From: Caecibacter massiliensis | GTDB lineage: Bacteria > Bacillota > Negativicutes > Veillonellales > Megasphaeraceae | Length of the DNA stretch: 64,000 nt | NCBI GenBank assembly: GCA_900095875.1 | Contig: LT608311.1 | Span: 186,001 to 250,000, forward strand | Direction: 5' to 3' | Part shown: piece after piece, positions 8,519 to 17,486 of the stretch | How the letters are laid out: every line of letters begins with the position of its first letter | How positions within the stretch are numbered: the first letter of the stretch is position 1 | Translations under genes and position numbers: made by a program | Notes under the pieces: generated by a model | The model's input: the letters and a program-made list of their open reading frames with translations, nothing else | The model's database searches: none | What the model was told of the DNA's origin: nothing

Positions 8519-9601
8519 CTAGATATTGACATTGACCGTAACGTCTTCCATGGCATCGAGCAAGGAAGCATCTACAGCGATGAATACGTTGCTGCCGATG
8601 TTGGCCATCTTGATGTCCATTTCAGACATTTCAGCCAGCTCGTCCTTCGTGTACTTGCCATTCGATTCGAGCCAGACCTTGGTCGCATCGACATCGATAT
8701 AGGCCGTGTTCTGGTCCTTTTCAAGGAGTCCACCCATGGCCAGCTGGTCCAGGTAGCCCTGAATCGCGGTTACCAGCAGGCAGCGGTTCGCGTAGCTATT
8801 GGCATACTTACCGAGGTAGCTGTCCTGCCCGGTCGTACGGATATCGTCATGTATCATATCCATCAAATCAACGAGCTTAATTTTCTGGAAGGCTGTCCCT
8901 TTACCTTCCATGGTCGTCACGAACGAGTTCACGCCACGGGAAAGTTTTATCTTTTCTCCGTCAAAGAAAAAGAACAGCTTCCCGGCGTCGACCATGGCAT
9001 CCATTTCTTCCTGCGTCCAGACGTCACAGCCGACAACCTCCGGCAAGGGCGCATAGGTACAGGCAATCGTCATGGGTGTGCCTGCGATGATACCGGCAAT
9101 CCGGCTGCAGTACTGCGCCGTGGTGTATGTTTTACTCTTGGTCTGGATGGTGGCATTGACGAAGTTGATGACGCCTTCGTTATCCGCCGTGCAATCGGGC
9201 AGCACGGCCTTGATACGCTTGTGCTTGTTCGTCCGCATGCCTTTGACCCAAGTGGCAATGGTGTCGATGTTTTCGTCCTCAATGTCTGGGATGACGAGAT
9301 AATCAAAGCGCCGGTTTTCCAGCGTTTTCAAGATGTCTGTATACCCCTCGGCATCACTCTGGATGATTTCCGCAATGACCTTCCGCGGCGTATTGACGTA
9401 GCCCTTAAGGGCCAGCTGCAGCTGTTCCTGATTGTCTTTCGACAATTCCGACGGGATGTCATCCACGGTATACAGATTGATTTCAGTTTGCGATGGCAGC
9501 GTCTCTTCTTTCAAGATGAGAAGGACGATGCCGCGGTCGCTGCGTTCAATGGCCGTAATGCCTTTTTCCTTGAACACAACGTTGATAGATGGCATTTTCA
9601 T
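8519..9601 (-). CDS. Contractile tail sheath protein (XkdK-like)
   Basis: A 360-residue sheath subunit, a little shorter than many sheath proteins but normal for PBSX-type phages. Family segments include MPSINVVFKEKGITAIERS at the start, IAGIIAGTPMTIACTYAPLP in the middle, and a C-terminal block containing NRCLLVTAIQGYLDQL and NVFIAVDASLLDAMEDV, which forms the conserved interlocking arm. It polymerises around the tube and contracts at infection. Its presence shows that the prophage is a myovirus. Confidence 0.95.
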   Translation of the reverse strand: MKMPSINVVFKEKGITAIERSDRGIVLLILKEETLPSQTEINLYTVDDIPSELSKDNQEQLQLALKGYVNTPRKVIAEIIQSDAEGYTDILKTLENRRFDYLVIPDIEDENIDTIATWVKGMRTNKHKRIKAVLPDCTADNEGVINFVNATIQTKSKTYTTAQYCSRIAGIIAGTPMTIACTYAPLPEVVGCDVWTQEEMDAMVDAGKLFFFFDGEKIKLSRGVNSFVTTMEGKGTAFQKIKLVDLMDMIHDDIRTTGQDSYLGKYANSYANRCLLVTAIQGYLDQLAMGGLLEKDQNTAYIDVDATKVWLESNGKYTKDELAEMSEMDIKMANIGSNVFIAVDASLLDAMEDVTVNVNI

Positions 9602-9607
9602 CTAGCC

Positions 9608-10048
9608 TTACTCCCTTCCATTAATTTTTTCATGCAGGATGAGCATCAGTTCGTCTGTTTCTTCCTTCGTCGCCGCTTCGTAGTAGGAAAACGACAGCGT
9701 GATCTGGCCACCATCATTGGCCTCGCCGAGGAGTTCTTCCGTAATGGTGGAAAAGCTGATGTGGCGGTCCTGCACGGTGAGGCCGTCCATGAAGAGCTCC
9801 AACACATCGGCCAGCGTTTGGAAGATGACGAAGGTGTGAATCGTTTTCTTTGGCACGTAGGTGATGTAAATATCCGTGTCCCGATAGACCATGCCATCAT
9901 GCAGCGGCGTGGCTACGGTCATTGATTTTAAGAAAAATGCAGGTGGCTGAAAGCCTTCCTTAACCTCCTGCAGATATATCGGGCAGTCCGGCCACTTCGT
10001 CCGGAGCTGCTCCTGGACAGCCTGAAGGATATCCAAATCGTGTATCAT
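9608..10048 (-). CDS. Tail terminator-type protein (DUF6838/XkdJ-position)
   Basis: A 146-residue protein placed directly before the sheath gene. Its beta-rich core (IYLQEVKEGFQPPAFFLK, MVYRDTDIYITYVPK, HISFSTITEELL) resembles the phage tail terminator family, which caps the tail and joins it to the head. It overlaps the gp10-like gene by four bases. The family link is by pattern and position; a more distant assignment is possible. Confidence 0.75.
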   Translation of the reverse strand: MIHDLDILQAVQEQLRTKWPDCPIYLQEVKEGFQPPAFFLKSMTVATPLHDGMVYRDTDIYITYVPKKTIHTFVIFQTLADVLELFMDGLTVQDRHISFSTITEELLGEANDGGQITLSFSYYEAATKEETDELMLILHEKINGRE

Positions 10049-10461
10049 GTGCCACCTGCTTTCTTGATGAGCCGTTTCGTCAGCTTCTGCAAGCCGTCTT
10101 CGAGCTTCTCAGCCTCGAAGATCTTCACGGATTTTTCCGTATAGTGCTGTCCCTCATAGTAGCCGACGACTCTGCCGCTGGCAGTTTTCTTCACATGGCC
10201 GCTGTTGAGAAGATGGTGGACGGGATGCGTGTTCCTCAGTTCATACGTGAGTTCTTCCCCGTTATAGCCGGTGACGGTATGCTTCCAGCCTTTGCGGAGC
10301 TTACCCGTTGCACCAAGCGGTGTGTTGTTCACACATTCCTTCTTCAGCTGATTGCCGATCGTAATGAGGCCCTTCTCAGCAGTCCCCGGAAACTCGTTCA
10401 CCGTATCGAGTAATTTTTGGGAAAACTCGTCGAGACCGTGGATTTCAAAGTTATCACTCAC
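10045..10461 (-). CDS. HK97 gp10-like head-tail joining / tail completion protein
   Basis: A 138-residue protein with the standard features of HK97 gp10 relatives: N-terminal HGLDEFSQKLLDTVNEFP, a lysine-rich loop around NTPLGATGKLRKGWKH, and NTHPVHHLLNSGHVKK, a motif seen throughout the family. It acts at the neck between head and tail. It overlaps its neighbours on both sides by 4-8 bases, typical of a tightly packed late operon. Confidence 0.9.
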   Translation of the reverse strand: MSDNFEIHGLDEFSQKLLDTVNEFPGTAEKGLITIGNQLKKECVNNTPLGATGKLRKGWKHTVTGYNGEELTYELRNTHPVHHLLNSGHVKKTASGRVVGYYEGQHYTEKSVKIFEAEKLEDGLQKLTKRLIKKAGGT

Positions 10462-10789
10462 CGTCAGTCCCCCTCACGTCTTCCGTGCAGTACAGTTCGA
10501 GGGCTTCGTGACGCATATACGGGTCCACGATGTTATCGATACGGTAGGTGTGGTCCTGGTATTTCACCTTCATGTCGTGAGTGACGTTCGGCCGCCAGCG
10601 GATGGTGATGGTCACATATTCCGTCGAGTCCTTGCGCTCCATGTCGTAGAGGACCTTGCCACGAGCTGACTTTATTTCTGCCCAGCAAGTAAAGAGCACG
10701 GCCTCTTCCATCGTGTCGAAGCCGTGCTCATCTTTGGTCTTTACTTGACCAATAATCTGTATTCTCTTATTCAGTCTTCCCGTCTGCAT
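10454..10789 (-). CDS. Head closure / head-tail adaptor protein (SPP1 gp16 type)
   Basis: A 111-residue beta-barrel protein of the phage head-tail adaptor group. It begins TGRLNKRIQIIGQVKTKDEHG and has CWAEIKSARGKVLYDMER and IDNIVDPYMRHEALELYC, the three landmarks of this family. It closes the portal channel after DNA packaging. Gene order connector, closure, gp10, terminator is standard. Confidence 0.88.
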   Translation of the reverse strand: MQTGRLNKRIQIIGQVKTKDEHGFDTMEEAVLFTCWAEIKSARGKVLYDMERKDSTEYVTITIRWRPNVTHDMKVKYQDHTYRIDNIVDPYMRHEALELYCTEDVRGTDGE

Positions 10790-10800
10790 GGCGCGCCTCC

Positions 10801-11082
10801 TTAAAACCGGCTACGGCGCACCCCGAAGAGCAGCCATCGCAGCATGGTAAGAAGCGCTGTGTAGTCGGCTTCCTCCCTGTGCTCATACATGAAGGCCGCT
10901 GCATAGAGGATGGCCTCATGAAAGATGGAAGCGTTTGCTTCGGCATCGGCTTCCTCGCACCTGGCAATGTCCAGGCACAGGCTTTGCGCAGCCTCCAGGG
11001 ATGAGACGATGACCTCGTCGTTGGACGTGTCATCGTCGTCAATCCGAAGGTACTGCCGCGCTTCTTCCAGCGTGACCAGCAT
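10801..11082 (-). CDS. gp6-like head-tail connector protein
   Basis: A short all-helical protein of 93 residues with LEEARQYLRIDDDDTSNDEVI at the start (given here without its first residues), the hallmark of HK97 gp6 / SPP1 gp15 connectors that dock to the portal ring. It starts two bases after the stop of the capsid gene. The C-terminus ends in VRRSRF, a small basic patch. Confidence 0.88.
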   Translation of the reverse strand: MLVTLEEARQYLRIDDDDTSNDEVIVSSLEAAQSLCLDIARCEEADAEANASIFHEAILYAAAFMYEHREEADYTALLTMLRWLLFGVRRSRF

Positions 11083-11084
11083 GA

Positions 11085-12275
11085 CTATGCCTTTGCTTTC
11101 ACTTCGAGGGCCTTGATGGCTTCGTTCAAAGTCAGGAACCCATCGACACGCTGGCTGGCAAGGAAGCCTACCTGGCCGTTCGGTGCATACAGTTCGTTGA
11201 GTCGCTTAAAGGAACGGTACTCCCGATCGGCAATCCAGTAGTAGCTGAAGTCGCCAAAGAGAATCGGGCGGTTCCCAGCTGCCAGTTCCGGCGCAAAGGA
11301 CGTGCTGTAGCACGGACGGTTCAAGATCGTATCAGGCTGACCAGCCTGGACAGAGGGCTGCCAGATGTAGTTGCCATTACCGTCTTTCACTTTGCGCAGG
11401 GCTTTAATCGTAGAGTCATTGAGCAGCCATACGGCCTTTCTACGGTACGGGATGCGCAGGGAGTGGTAGAGGTCGATGACGTCATCGAAGGTGATGGTCG
11501 TATTTGCGGCAGTCACACCAAGGTCAGCCGTCGGAAATACCCCGGTCGGTTTGCTCTTACCGTCGCCGACGAGGAAGGCTTCTTCTTCCTTCGTGCCGAT
11601 ACGGCGGGCGAATTCGCCGGCGATATAGCTCGGAAGGTCGAAGACAGAGTCGTTTAAGAGTTCTTCCGATACACGGATGGCCGTGCCGAGCTTGTACGCC
11701 CCGATGGAAATCTGGCCGAACGTATCCTGGCTTTCCGGGTAGAGCCCATTTTCTTCCATCCAGGCCGCTTCCCCATGGCCGGTGACGACGGGAATCTTGC
11801 GTTCGCTGCCCGTGTGGATGACCGTTGCCAAACTTCTGAAGAAGTTTTCTTCCTGGAGCTTATCGATGAGCATCTTTTCGTATTCTTCCGGGACGAGATA
11901 GCCACCATCGGCATCGGTGCCAACGGAGAGGGCGTTCTGTACGTCAATAAAGTTCTTACGGCGGATGCTGTCCCAGAATGCCTGGGTGTACGTGGCGGAA
12001 GCGCGGCCTGTCTTTTCGTCTTCCTGTACATGGGCGCCAGGGGTTTCGACGATAGGCGTCGAGACGGGCTTTGCTAGTTCTTTGTCGAGTCGTTCCTGTC
12101 GCTCCAAACGCTCGATTTCTTTTCCCAGGTTCACCACCTCGGCTTCCATCTTGTCATAGCGGGCCGCGTCATCTGCCGAGATGAGGCCGTCCTGGTCACG
12201 GGCCGTTTCGAGGAAGGCTTTGGCTGCTTCCCAGGTCTGCTGCCGTTTTTCACGGAGTCGTAAAATCATATCCAT
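11085..12275 (-). CDS. HK97-type major capsid protein
   Basis: A 396-residue capsid subunit. Residues 1-75 form a coiled-coil delta domain (RLREKRQQTWEAAKAF, then alternating charged heptads) that is normally removed by the prohead protease; a linker rich in Pro and Thr follows at about 70-95. The rest is the HK97 fold with the N-arm (FIDVQNALSVGTDADGGYLV), spine helix and P-domain. It lies directly after the ClpP-like protease gene, as expected. Confidence 0.95.
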   Translation of the reverse strand: MDMILRLREKRQQTWEAAKAFLETARDQDGLISADDAARYDKMEAEVVNLGKEIERLERQERLDKELAKPVSTPIVETPGAHVQEDEKTGRASATYTQAFWDSIRRKNFIDVQNALSVGTDADGGYLVPEEYEKMLIDKLQEENFFRSLATVIHTGSERKIPVVTGHGEAAWMEENGLYPESQDTFGQISIGAYKLGTAIRVSEELLNDSVFDLPSYIAGEFARRIGTKEEEAFLVGDGKSKPTGVFPTADLGVTAANTTITFDDVIDLYHSLRIPYRRKAVWLLNDSTIKALRKVKDGNGNYIWQPSVQAGQPDTILNRPCYSTSFAPELAAGNRPILFGDFSYYWIADREYRSFKRLNELYAPNGQVGFLASQRVDGFLTLNEAIKALEVKAKA

Positions 12276-12289
12276 AATGTGGTCCTCCT

Positions 12290-13000
12290 TTAATGAATCA
12301 GTAAATGGAGCCGCTTCTCAAGGTCAGCGGCCTTGACTTTGTGTTCTTGTAGTTGATGCGGTTTGAGTTTCTGAACGAGCGAGTTCGTTACCGTCATTGG
12401 CGTATAGAGCATCGCTGCAGGTTCGCTATCATCGTCTTTTTCGTCATCGAAAAGAATCGAGTCAGCAAAACCGAGCTCGACGGCCTTCTTGGCATTGAGC
12501 CAGGTCTCGGCATCCATCATCTTCGAGATTTGTTTCCGCTCCAGCCCCGACTTGATTTCGTAGGCATTCATGATGCTTTCCTTCACCTCGTTCAGCATAT
12601 CGATGGCCTTTTGCATGGCCGAGCGATCACCCATGGCAACGGTCGCCGGGTTATGGAGCATCATGATGGCTACGGGTGACATACAGACCGTCGTACCGGC
12701 CATGGCGATGACGGAGGCCGCCGAAGCTGCCAGGCCGTCAATCTTGACGGTAATGTTGCCGGCGTAATCCATGAGCATGTTATAGATTTGGGCCGCAGCA
12801 AAGCAGTCACCGCCAGGACTGTTAATCCAGAGCGTGATGTCTCCCGTACCGGCATTCAGCTCATCTCGGAACTGCTTAGGCGTCACTTCGTCTCCCCACC
12901 AGGTCTCATCGGAAATTTCGCCGTTCAAAAAAAGAGTCCGGCTGCTGCCGAACTCGTCAGGTGCCTCGTTATGCACCCACTTCCAAAATTTATGTTTCAT
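12290..13000 (-). CDS. ClpP-like prohead protease
   Basis: A 236-residue serine protease of the ClpP fold that matures the capsid. Visible motifs are SPGGDCFAAAQIYNML, the catalytic Ser region GLAASAASVIAMAG, the catalytic His in MMLHNPATVAMG, and an acidic partner region near DAETWLNAKKAVELGFAD. I chose the ATG at 13000, which has GGAG six bases upstream; the frame stays open further upstream but that part is portal sequence. It overlaps the portal gene by 11 bases. Confidence 0.92.
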   Translation of the reverse strand: MKHKFWKWVHNEAPDEFGSSRTLFLNGEISDETWWGDEVTPKQFRDELNAGTGDITLWINSPGGDCFAAAQIYNMLMDYAGNITVKIDGLAASAASVIAMAGTTVCMSPVAIMMLHNPATVAMGDRSAMQKAIDMLNEVKESIMNAYEIKSGLERKQISKMMDAETWLNAKKAVELGFADSILFDDEKDDDSEPAAMLYTPMTVTNSLVQKLKPHQLQEHKVKAADLEKRLHLLIH

Positions 13001-14246
13001 TCGTTTCTCCTTTCCCGGCAAAGGCACCGGCATCCTTGAGCTTCGTCATGCTACCGTTCACGAGGTACAAATCGCCGCCTTCTTCCGCCGGCACTGGGTT
13101 CATATCTTCCATTTCCCGGATGTCATTAGCGGACAGCCAGCCGTTTTGCCGACCGATACTGTAGCCTGTCATCCGGCTTTCGTAGTCACCGCGCATGAGG
13201 CCGTTCACGTTGAAGCGCAGGAAGTACCGTTTCTTTTCTTCTGGAAGAAGCAAGGAACGCTGCATCGCCTGTTCCCACCGGACGACCCATGGGTCCAGTG
13301 TGTATTTGACGAATTCCATCGACTGCTGCTCGATGTTGTTGAAGGAACTCTTGTCAAGGTCGCCAATCATGTGTGGCGGGATGCGATAGAGCCTTGCGAT
13401 TTCATCCAGTTGGAACTTCCTCGTTTCCAAAAACTGTGCTTCCTCTGGTGGAATGCCGATCTGCTGATACTTCATCCCCTCTTCAAGGACAGCGACCTTG
13501 TGGGCGTTATTGGAACCCTGGTAGACGGCGTTCCACGAATCGCGGACCTTGCCTGGGTCCTTGAGGACGCCTGGATGCTCCAGGACGCCACTCGGACTGG
13601 CGCCATTGGCAAAGAAGGATGCACCGTATTCTTCGCAGGCCATCGTCATACCGACAGCGTTCCGTGCCATGGCAATAGGAGAATAGCCGACGAGGCCGTC
13701 AAAGCCGAGCCCTGGGATATGCAGCACTTCTTCCTTCTTTAACGGTACTTGACCATAAGGTTTGACGTTCGGATTTTCATCAGACGTTTTCGTGTAGATA
13801 TAGAAAATCGTGCCGCCGGCATCGCGAGCCACCTGCATCTTGTCCGGCCGGAGCGGATAGAGACACACGACACGGCCCAGGCCGTCACGGATGATCTGGG
13901 CGTAGGCATTGCCCCAGATGAGCAAGTGGCTCATCAGCGTTTCCCTAAAGATGAACGACGTCATTTCCGGATTCGGCTCATCGTGCAGCAGATGGTACAG
14001 CGGATGGTCGTAGACGCGCTCCTTCCCGGTCGGTGTGAATCGGTACAGCTGCAATGGCAAGGCGGCCAAGGTCTCGGCCAGGATGCGAACACAGGCATAG
14101 ACAGCCGTCGTCTGCATGGCCGTGAATTCATTCACCCGCTTGCCGCTGGTCGACGGGCCAAACAGATAGCGCATGTCCGTACCGACGTAGTAATCCTTGG
14201 GTTTATCTCTAGATTTGAACAGATGGGATAAAAATGGGATGCTCAT
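12990..14246 (-). CDS. Portal protein (HK97 family)
   Basis: A 418-residue portal subunit of normal size. The N-terminal region has the family signature around FTAMQTTAVYACVRILAETL and PLYHLLHDEPNPEMTSF; the stem region has FQLDEIARLYRIPPHMIGD. It forms the ring through which DNA enters and leaves the head. The ribosome site AGGAGG precedes ATG. Immediately upstream the AbiE operon begins on the opposite strand, so the usual terminase-portal continuity is broken here. Confidence 0.95.
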   Translation of the reverse strand: MSIPFLSHLFKSRDKPKDYYVGTDMRYLFGPSTSGKRVNEFTAMQTTAVYACVRILAETLAALPLQLYRFTPTGKERVYDHPLYHLLHDEPNPEMTSFIFRETLMSHLLIWGNAYAQIIRDGLGRVVCLYPLRPDKMQVARDAGGTIFYIYTKTSDENPNVKPYGQVPLKKEEVLHIPGLGFDGLVGYSPIAMARNAVGMTMACEEYGASFFANGASPSGVLEHPGVLKDPGKVRDSWNAVYQGSNNAHKVAVLEEGMKYQQIGIPPEEAQFLETRKFQLDEIARLYRIPPHMIGDLDKSSFNNIEQQSMEFVKYTLDPWVVRWEQAMQRSLLLPEEKKRYFLRFNVNGLMRGDYESRMTGYSIGRQNGWLSANDIREMEDMNPVPAEEGGDLYLVNGSMTKLKDAGAFAGKGETNET

Positions 14247-14272
14247 AGAATACCTCCTAATGTTTCTTATGG

Positions 14273-14312
14273 ACTTTCATGCTTATTTCATTTATAATAT
14301 AAGCATGAAAGT
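14273..14312 (+). promoter_or_regulatory. AbiE promoter enclosed by a perfect 14-bp inverted repeat
   Basis: ACTTTCATGCTTAT at 14273-14286 and its exact reverse complement at 14299-14312 flank a perfect TATAAT (14293-14298); a TGGACT -35 sits 17 bases upstream of the -10. The transcript leads to the AbiEi-like gene starting at 14324. AbiEi proteins are known to repress their own promoter by binding inverted repeats, so this is the expected operator. Confidence 0.85.
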
Positions 14313-14323
14313 TGGTGATACAA

Positions 14324-14905
14324 ATGAATACCATTCAAGCATGTATGGATGCCTCCGGCATGCTCCTTACCGAAAATGCACGGAAAAACGGCATCAAGAA
14401 ACATGAATTTTATCAATTTGTACAAAGCCATCAGTTTGAAAAACTCGCGCATGGGATTTACCTTTCCCCAGATGCCTGGGAAGACGAATCCTATGTACTT
14501 CATATGCGATATCCGCAGGCTGTCTTTTCCCATGACGAAGCACTGTATTTCCATGACCTTGTAGATCGGGAGCCCTTGCAACCAACCGTCACCTTGTATT
14601 CCGGGTACAACACAAAGACACTGAAAGCTTCTGGAATCAAAGTTTATACAGTCAAGAAAGACCTTTTGCCACTCGGAAGGATTATGGTGACAAATTCCTT
14701 TGGCCATGAAATTCCGATGTATGATCTCGAACGGACAATCTGTGACCTTGTACGCAGCCGCAGCCATTTTGAATTTCAGGATTTCCAATCCGCCCTCAAG
14801 CGTTATGCCAAGCGAAAAGACAAGGACCTGAACAAGCTAATGCAGTACGCAAAACAGTTTCGTGTCCAAAATGTTCTCAAAAACTATCTGGAGGTACTTC
14901 TCTGA
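14324..14905 (+). CDS. AbiEi-like antitoxin (type IV toxin-antitoxin)
   Basis: A 193-residue protein resembling AbiEi: an N-terminal winged-helix DNA-binding part (residues about 1-50, including GIKKHEFYQFVQSHQFEKLA and HGIYLSPDAW) and a C-terminal part with PMYDLERTICDLVRSRSHFE, a typical family segment. The ATG at 14324 follows GGTGAT; an in-frame TTG at 14312 lies inside the operator and is less likely. The gene shares one base with the toxin gene. It would both repress the operon and counter the toxin. Its base composition is more AT-rich than the flanking head genes. Confidence 0.88.
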   Translation: MNTIQACMDASGMLLTENARKNGIKKHEFYQFVQSHQFEKLAHGIYLSPDAWEDESYVLHMRYPQAVFSHDEALYFHDLVDREPLQPTVTLYSGYNTKTLKASGIKVYTVKKDLLPLGRIMVTNSFGHEIPMYDLERTICDLVRSRSHFEFQDFQSALKRYAKRKDKDLNKLMQYAKQFRVQNVLKNYLEVLL

Positions 14906-15747
14906 TGAAACTCTCACCTGCCCAGCTCAAAGGGCGCATCAAAAGCCTTTCCCAAAAGAACCATGCCGACGCCAGAGTACTGATGCGCATCTACATGATG
15001 GAGCGATTTCTGGAACGTCTGTCTGTTTCGAAGTACCGTGACCATTTCATCATAAAAGGCGGCATTCTCGTCACCTCTATGATTGGCATCGCACTACGTT
15101 CGACCATGGATATTGATGCTTGTATCAAAAATGAAAATCTGTCCGAAGAACATCTGCTCGAGATGCTACAAAGCATCAGTAGTATTGATCTGGAAGACGG
15201 TGTTTCCTTTCGGGTAAAGCATACAGAGCAGATTATGGATGAGATGGAATATCCTGGCATCCGCGTTGCTATGGAAGCGACGATTGGACCTATGCCTATT
15301 CCCCTGAAACTCGATATTTCAACGGGTGATGTCATCACGCCGCGTGAAGTCGAATATGACTATCACCTTCTGATTGAAGACAGAAGTATCTCCCTCTGGT
15401 CTTATAATCTTGAAACGGTTCTGGCAGAAAAGCTGCAGACCGTATTAGCCCGTGGCATCCTTAATACCAGAATGCGTGATTTCTACGATATTCATGAGCT
15501 TTCTCGTCTTTATGCCGATTCCATTGACAAAGGAATTTTTCGGTCTGCGTTTGATGCAACCTGCAAAAAACGAGGTACTGAAAAACTGGTTACAGAGGGC
15601 AGTCATATTTTGCAGGCATTATTGGATGATTCCGGATTGCACCATTTATGGCAGTCTTATCAGAAGAAGTATGCCTATGCAAGTGAAATTCCCTACCAGG
15701 ATGTTCTTCAAAGTGCCTTTTCCCTTTTTCAAATACTAATGGCTTAA
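14905..15747 (+). CDS. AbiEii-like nucleotidyltransferase toxin
   Basis: A 280-residue protein of the AbiEii/MenT group. The nucleotidyltransferase core is visible: FIIKGGILVTSM (residues 48-59) and LRSTMDIDACIK, with Asp69 and Asp71 as likely metal ligands, then a late conserved segment around ETVLAEKLQTVLARG, with LNTRMRDFYDI just after it. Family members transfer nucleotides to targets such as tRNA and cause growth arrest, including abortive infection. It is coupled to the antitoxin by a TGATG overlap. All key residues appear intact, so the pair is probably functional and may exclude other phages. Confidence 0.9.
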   Translation: MKLSPAQLKGRIKSLSQKNHADARVLMRIYMMERFLERLSVSKYRDHFIIKGGILVTSMIGIALRSTMDIDACIKNENLSEEHLLEMLQSISSIDLEDGVSFRVKHTEQIMDEMEYPGIRVAMEATIGPMPIPLKLDISTGDVITPREVEYDYHLLIEDRSISLWSYNLETVLAEKLQTVLARGILNTRMRDFYDIHELSRLYADSIDKGIFRSAFDATCKKRGTEKLVTEGSHILQALLDDSGLHHLWQSYQKKYAYASEIPYQDVLQSAFSLFQILMA

Positions 15748-15773
15748 ATCAAATCTTGCATGAGGTGATTATC

Positions 15774-15890
15774 ATGAAAACATGGAAAGATTATAAAAAT
15801 CACGCCAAGTCCATCAGCAAAGAGGAAAAGCGCAATATAGTACGCATTGAAAAAACTACTGAAACATATGCCAGCTGCTTCGTCAAGTGA
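15774..15890 (+). pseudogene. 38-codon remnant resembling the start of an XRE-type antitoxin
   Basis: A short frame with a good ribosome site (GAGGTG before ATG) encoding MKTWKDYKNHAKSISKEEKR and ending in TGA after 38 codons. The sequence looks like the N-terminal lead helix of small XRE-type antitoxins, but the helix-turn-helix part is absent. It is probably a truncated leftover downstream of the AbiE operon. It could also be a genuine small protein; evidence is thin. Confidence 0.4.
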
Positions 15891-15896
15891 AATCCA

Positions 15897-17486
15897 TCAA
15901 AACGAAATAACTCCTCTTTCATCATAAACGCTGCCGCCGTTATCGTTCCGGATACAACGGTCCAGTGCCATGATGGTAGCTACAATTCCGTCGATTTTTT
16001 CGACGGATTTTTCTTTGTCCGGCTTGATGTTACCAGCCGGGTCCTGCCGCATGACGACGTTCCCCGCCATCCACTTGAGGACGGGATTGCCGCCGTGGAT
16101 AATATTACCTTCCATCAGGAGCTTGTAGAGTTCCTTCGACGGAGGCGACATATCCTTGTAGCCCTGGCCGAAGGGCACGACGGTAAAGCCCATATCCTCC
16201 AGGTCTTGGACCATCTGTGTCGCATTCCACCGGTCAAAGGCAATCTCATGGATGTTGTAAATCGTCCCCAGGTTCTCGATGAACTTCTCGATGAAGCCAT
16301 AGTGGATGACATTCCCTTCCGTCGTCTGAATGTATCCTTGACGCTTCCACACGTCGTAGAGCACGTGGTCCCGCCGACAACGGAGCTCCAGTGTATCCTC
16401 CGGCAGCCAGAAGAACGGCAGGATGATGTATTTCTCATCCTCCGTCCGTGGTGGAAAGGCTAATACCAATGCCGTGATATCGGACGTACTGGAAAGGTCG
16501 AGCCCGCCGTAGCACATGCGGCCACGCAAGGAATCCATATCGATGGGAATATTTCCCCGATCGTAAATCTGCTCCGGTATCCAGCGGATGCTAGCCGACG
16601 TCCAGATATTCAGCCGCAGCTGCTTGAAGACGTTTTCTTCGGCCGGGTTTTCGAGGGCGTTTTTGAAGGCCTCTCGGACGCGGTCGATCTGGATGGTGTA
16701 ACCAAGTGACGGATTCGCTTTGTACCAGTTTGCCTCATCGGTCCAGTCGTCTTGCTCCGTTAGGCCATAGACCACCGGGTAGAAGGTCGTGTCTTTTTTC
16801 CGGCCCTCCATGATATCGAGGGCCTTGGTATGAAGCTCATAGCAGATGCTGTTCTTGTCGTTCCCCGCCGTCGTGATAATGAAGAACAATGGCTGTTCTC
16901 GAGCGTCCCCAGAGCCTTTCGTCAGGACGTCGTAGAGCTTTCTATTCGGCTGAGCATGGATTTCGTCGAAAATCAGACCAGATACGTTAAGGCCGTGCTT
17001 GGTCCCTGTTTCGGCAGATAGCACCTGATAAAAGCCGGCATTTCGGTAGTTAATGATCCGCTTACCTGCTGTCCGAATCTTAGACCGGCGCATCAGGGCT
17101 GGGCTCATCTCAACCATCTGCCGGGCTACATCAAAAACGATGGATGCCTGGTTTCGGTCGCAGGCTGCGCCGTACACTTCGGCGCTTGGCTCGTTATCAG
17201 CGTACAAAAGATACAGTGCAACAGACGCAGCAAGCTCACTTTTACCATTTTTCTTCCCGATTTCGATGTAGGCCGTCAGGAACTGTCGTTTCCCATCAGC
17301 TTTGACGATACCAAACAAGTCCCGGACTATCTGTTCCTGCCAAGGCAGCAATTTAAAAGGCTGCCCAGCCCATTTTCCTTTCGTGTGACACAGGTTTTCG
17401 ATGAAAGCCACCGCCCGGTCTGCCTTCTCTGCATCGTAATGGGAATCAGGCAGCATGAATTGGGACGGTGTATATTTCCACTCCAT
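15897..17486 (-). CDS. terL: Terminase large subunit
   Basis: A 529-residue packaging motor. The ATPase part has an atypical Walker A region near EIGKKNGKSELAASVALYLL, a Walker B with GLIFDEIHAQPNRK, and the coupling motif FIITTAGND. The nuclease part carries GGLDLSSTSDITALVLAF and later acidic residues. It cleaves concatemeric DNA and drives it into the head. It starts at the stop of the small subunit gene (one-base overlap). Confidence 0.95.
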   Translation of the reverse strand: MEWKYTPSQFMLPDSHYDAEKADRAVAFIENLCHTKGKWAGQPFKLLPWQEQIVRDLFGIVKADGKRQFLTAYIEIGKKNGKSELAASVALYLLYADNEPSAEVYGAACDRNQASIVFDVARQMVEMSPALMRRSKIRTAGKRIINYRNAGFYQVLSAETGTKHGLNVSGLIFDEIHAQPNRKLYDVLTKGSGDAREQPLFFIITTAGNDKNSICYELHTKALDIMEGRKKDTTFYPVVYGLTEQDDWTDEANWYKANPSLGYTIQIDRVREAFKNALENPAEENVFKQLRLNIWTSASIRWIPEQIYDRGNIPIDMDSLRGRMCYGGLDLSSTSDITALVLAFPPRTEDEKYIILPFFWLPEDTLELRCRRDHVLYDVWKRQGYIQTTEGNVIHYGFIEKFIENLGTIYNIHEIAFDRWNATQMVQDLEDMGFTVVPFGQGYKDMSPPSKELYKLLMEGNIIHGGNPVLKWMAGNVVMRQDPAGNIKPDKEKSVEKIDGIVATIMALDRCIRNDNGGSVYDERGVISF

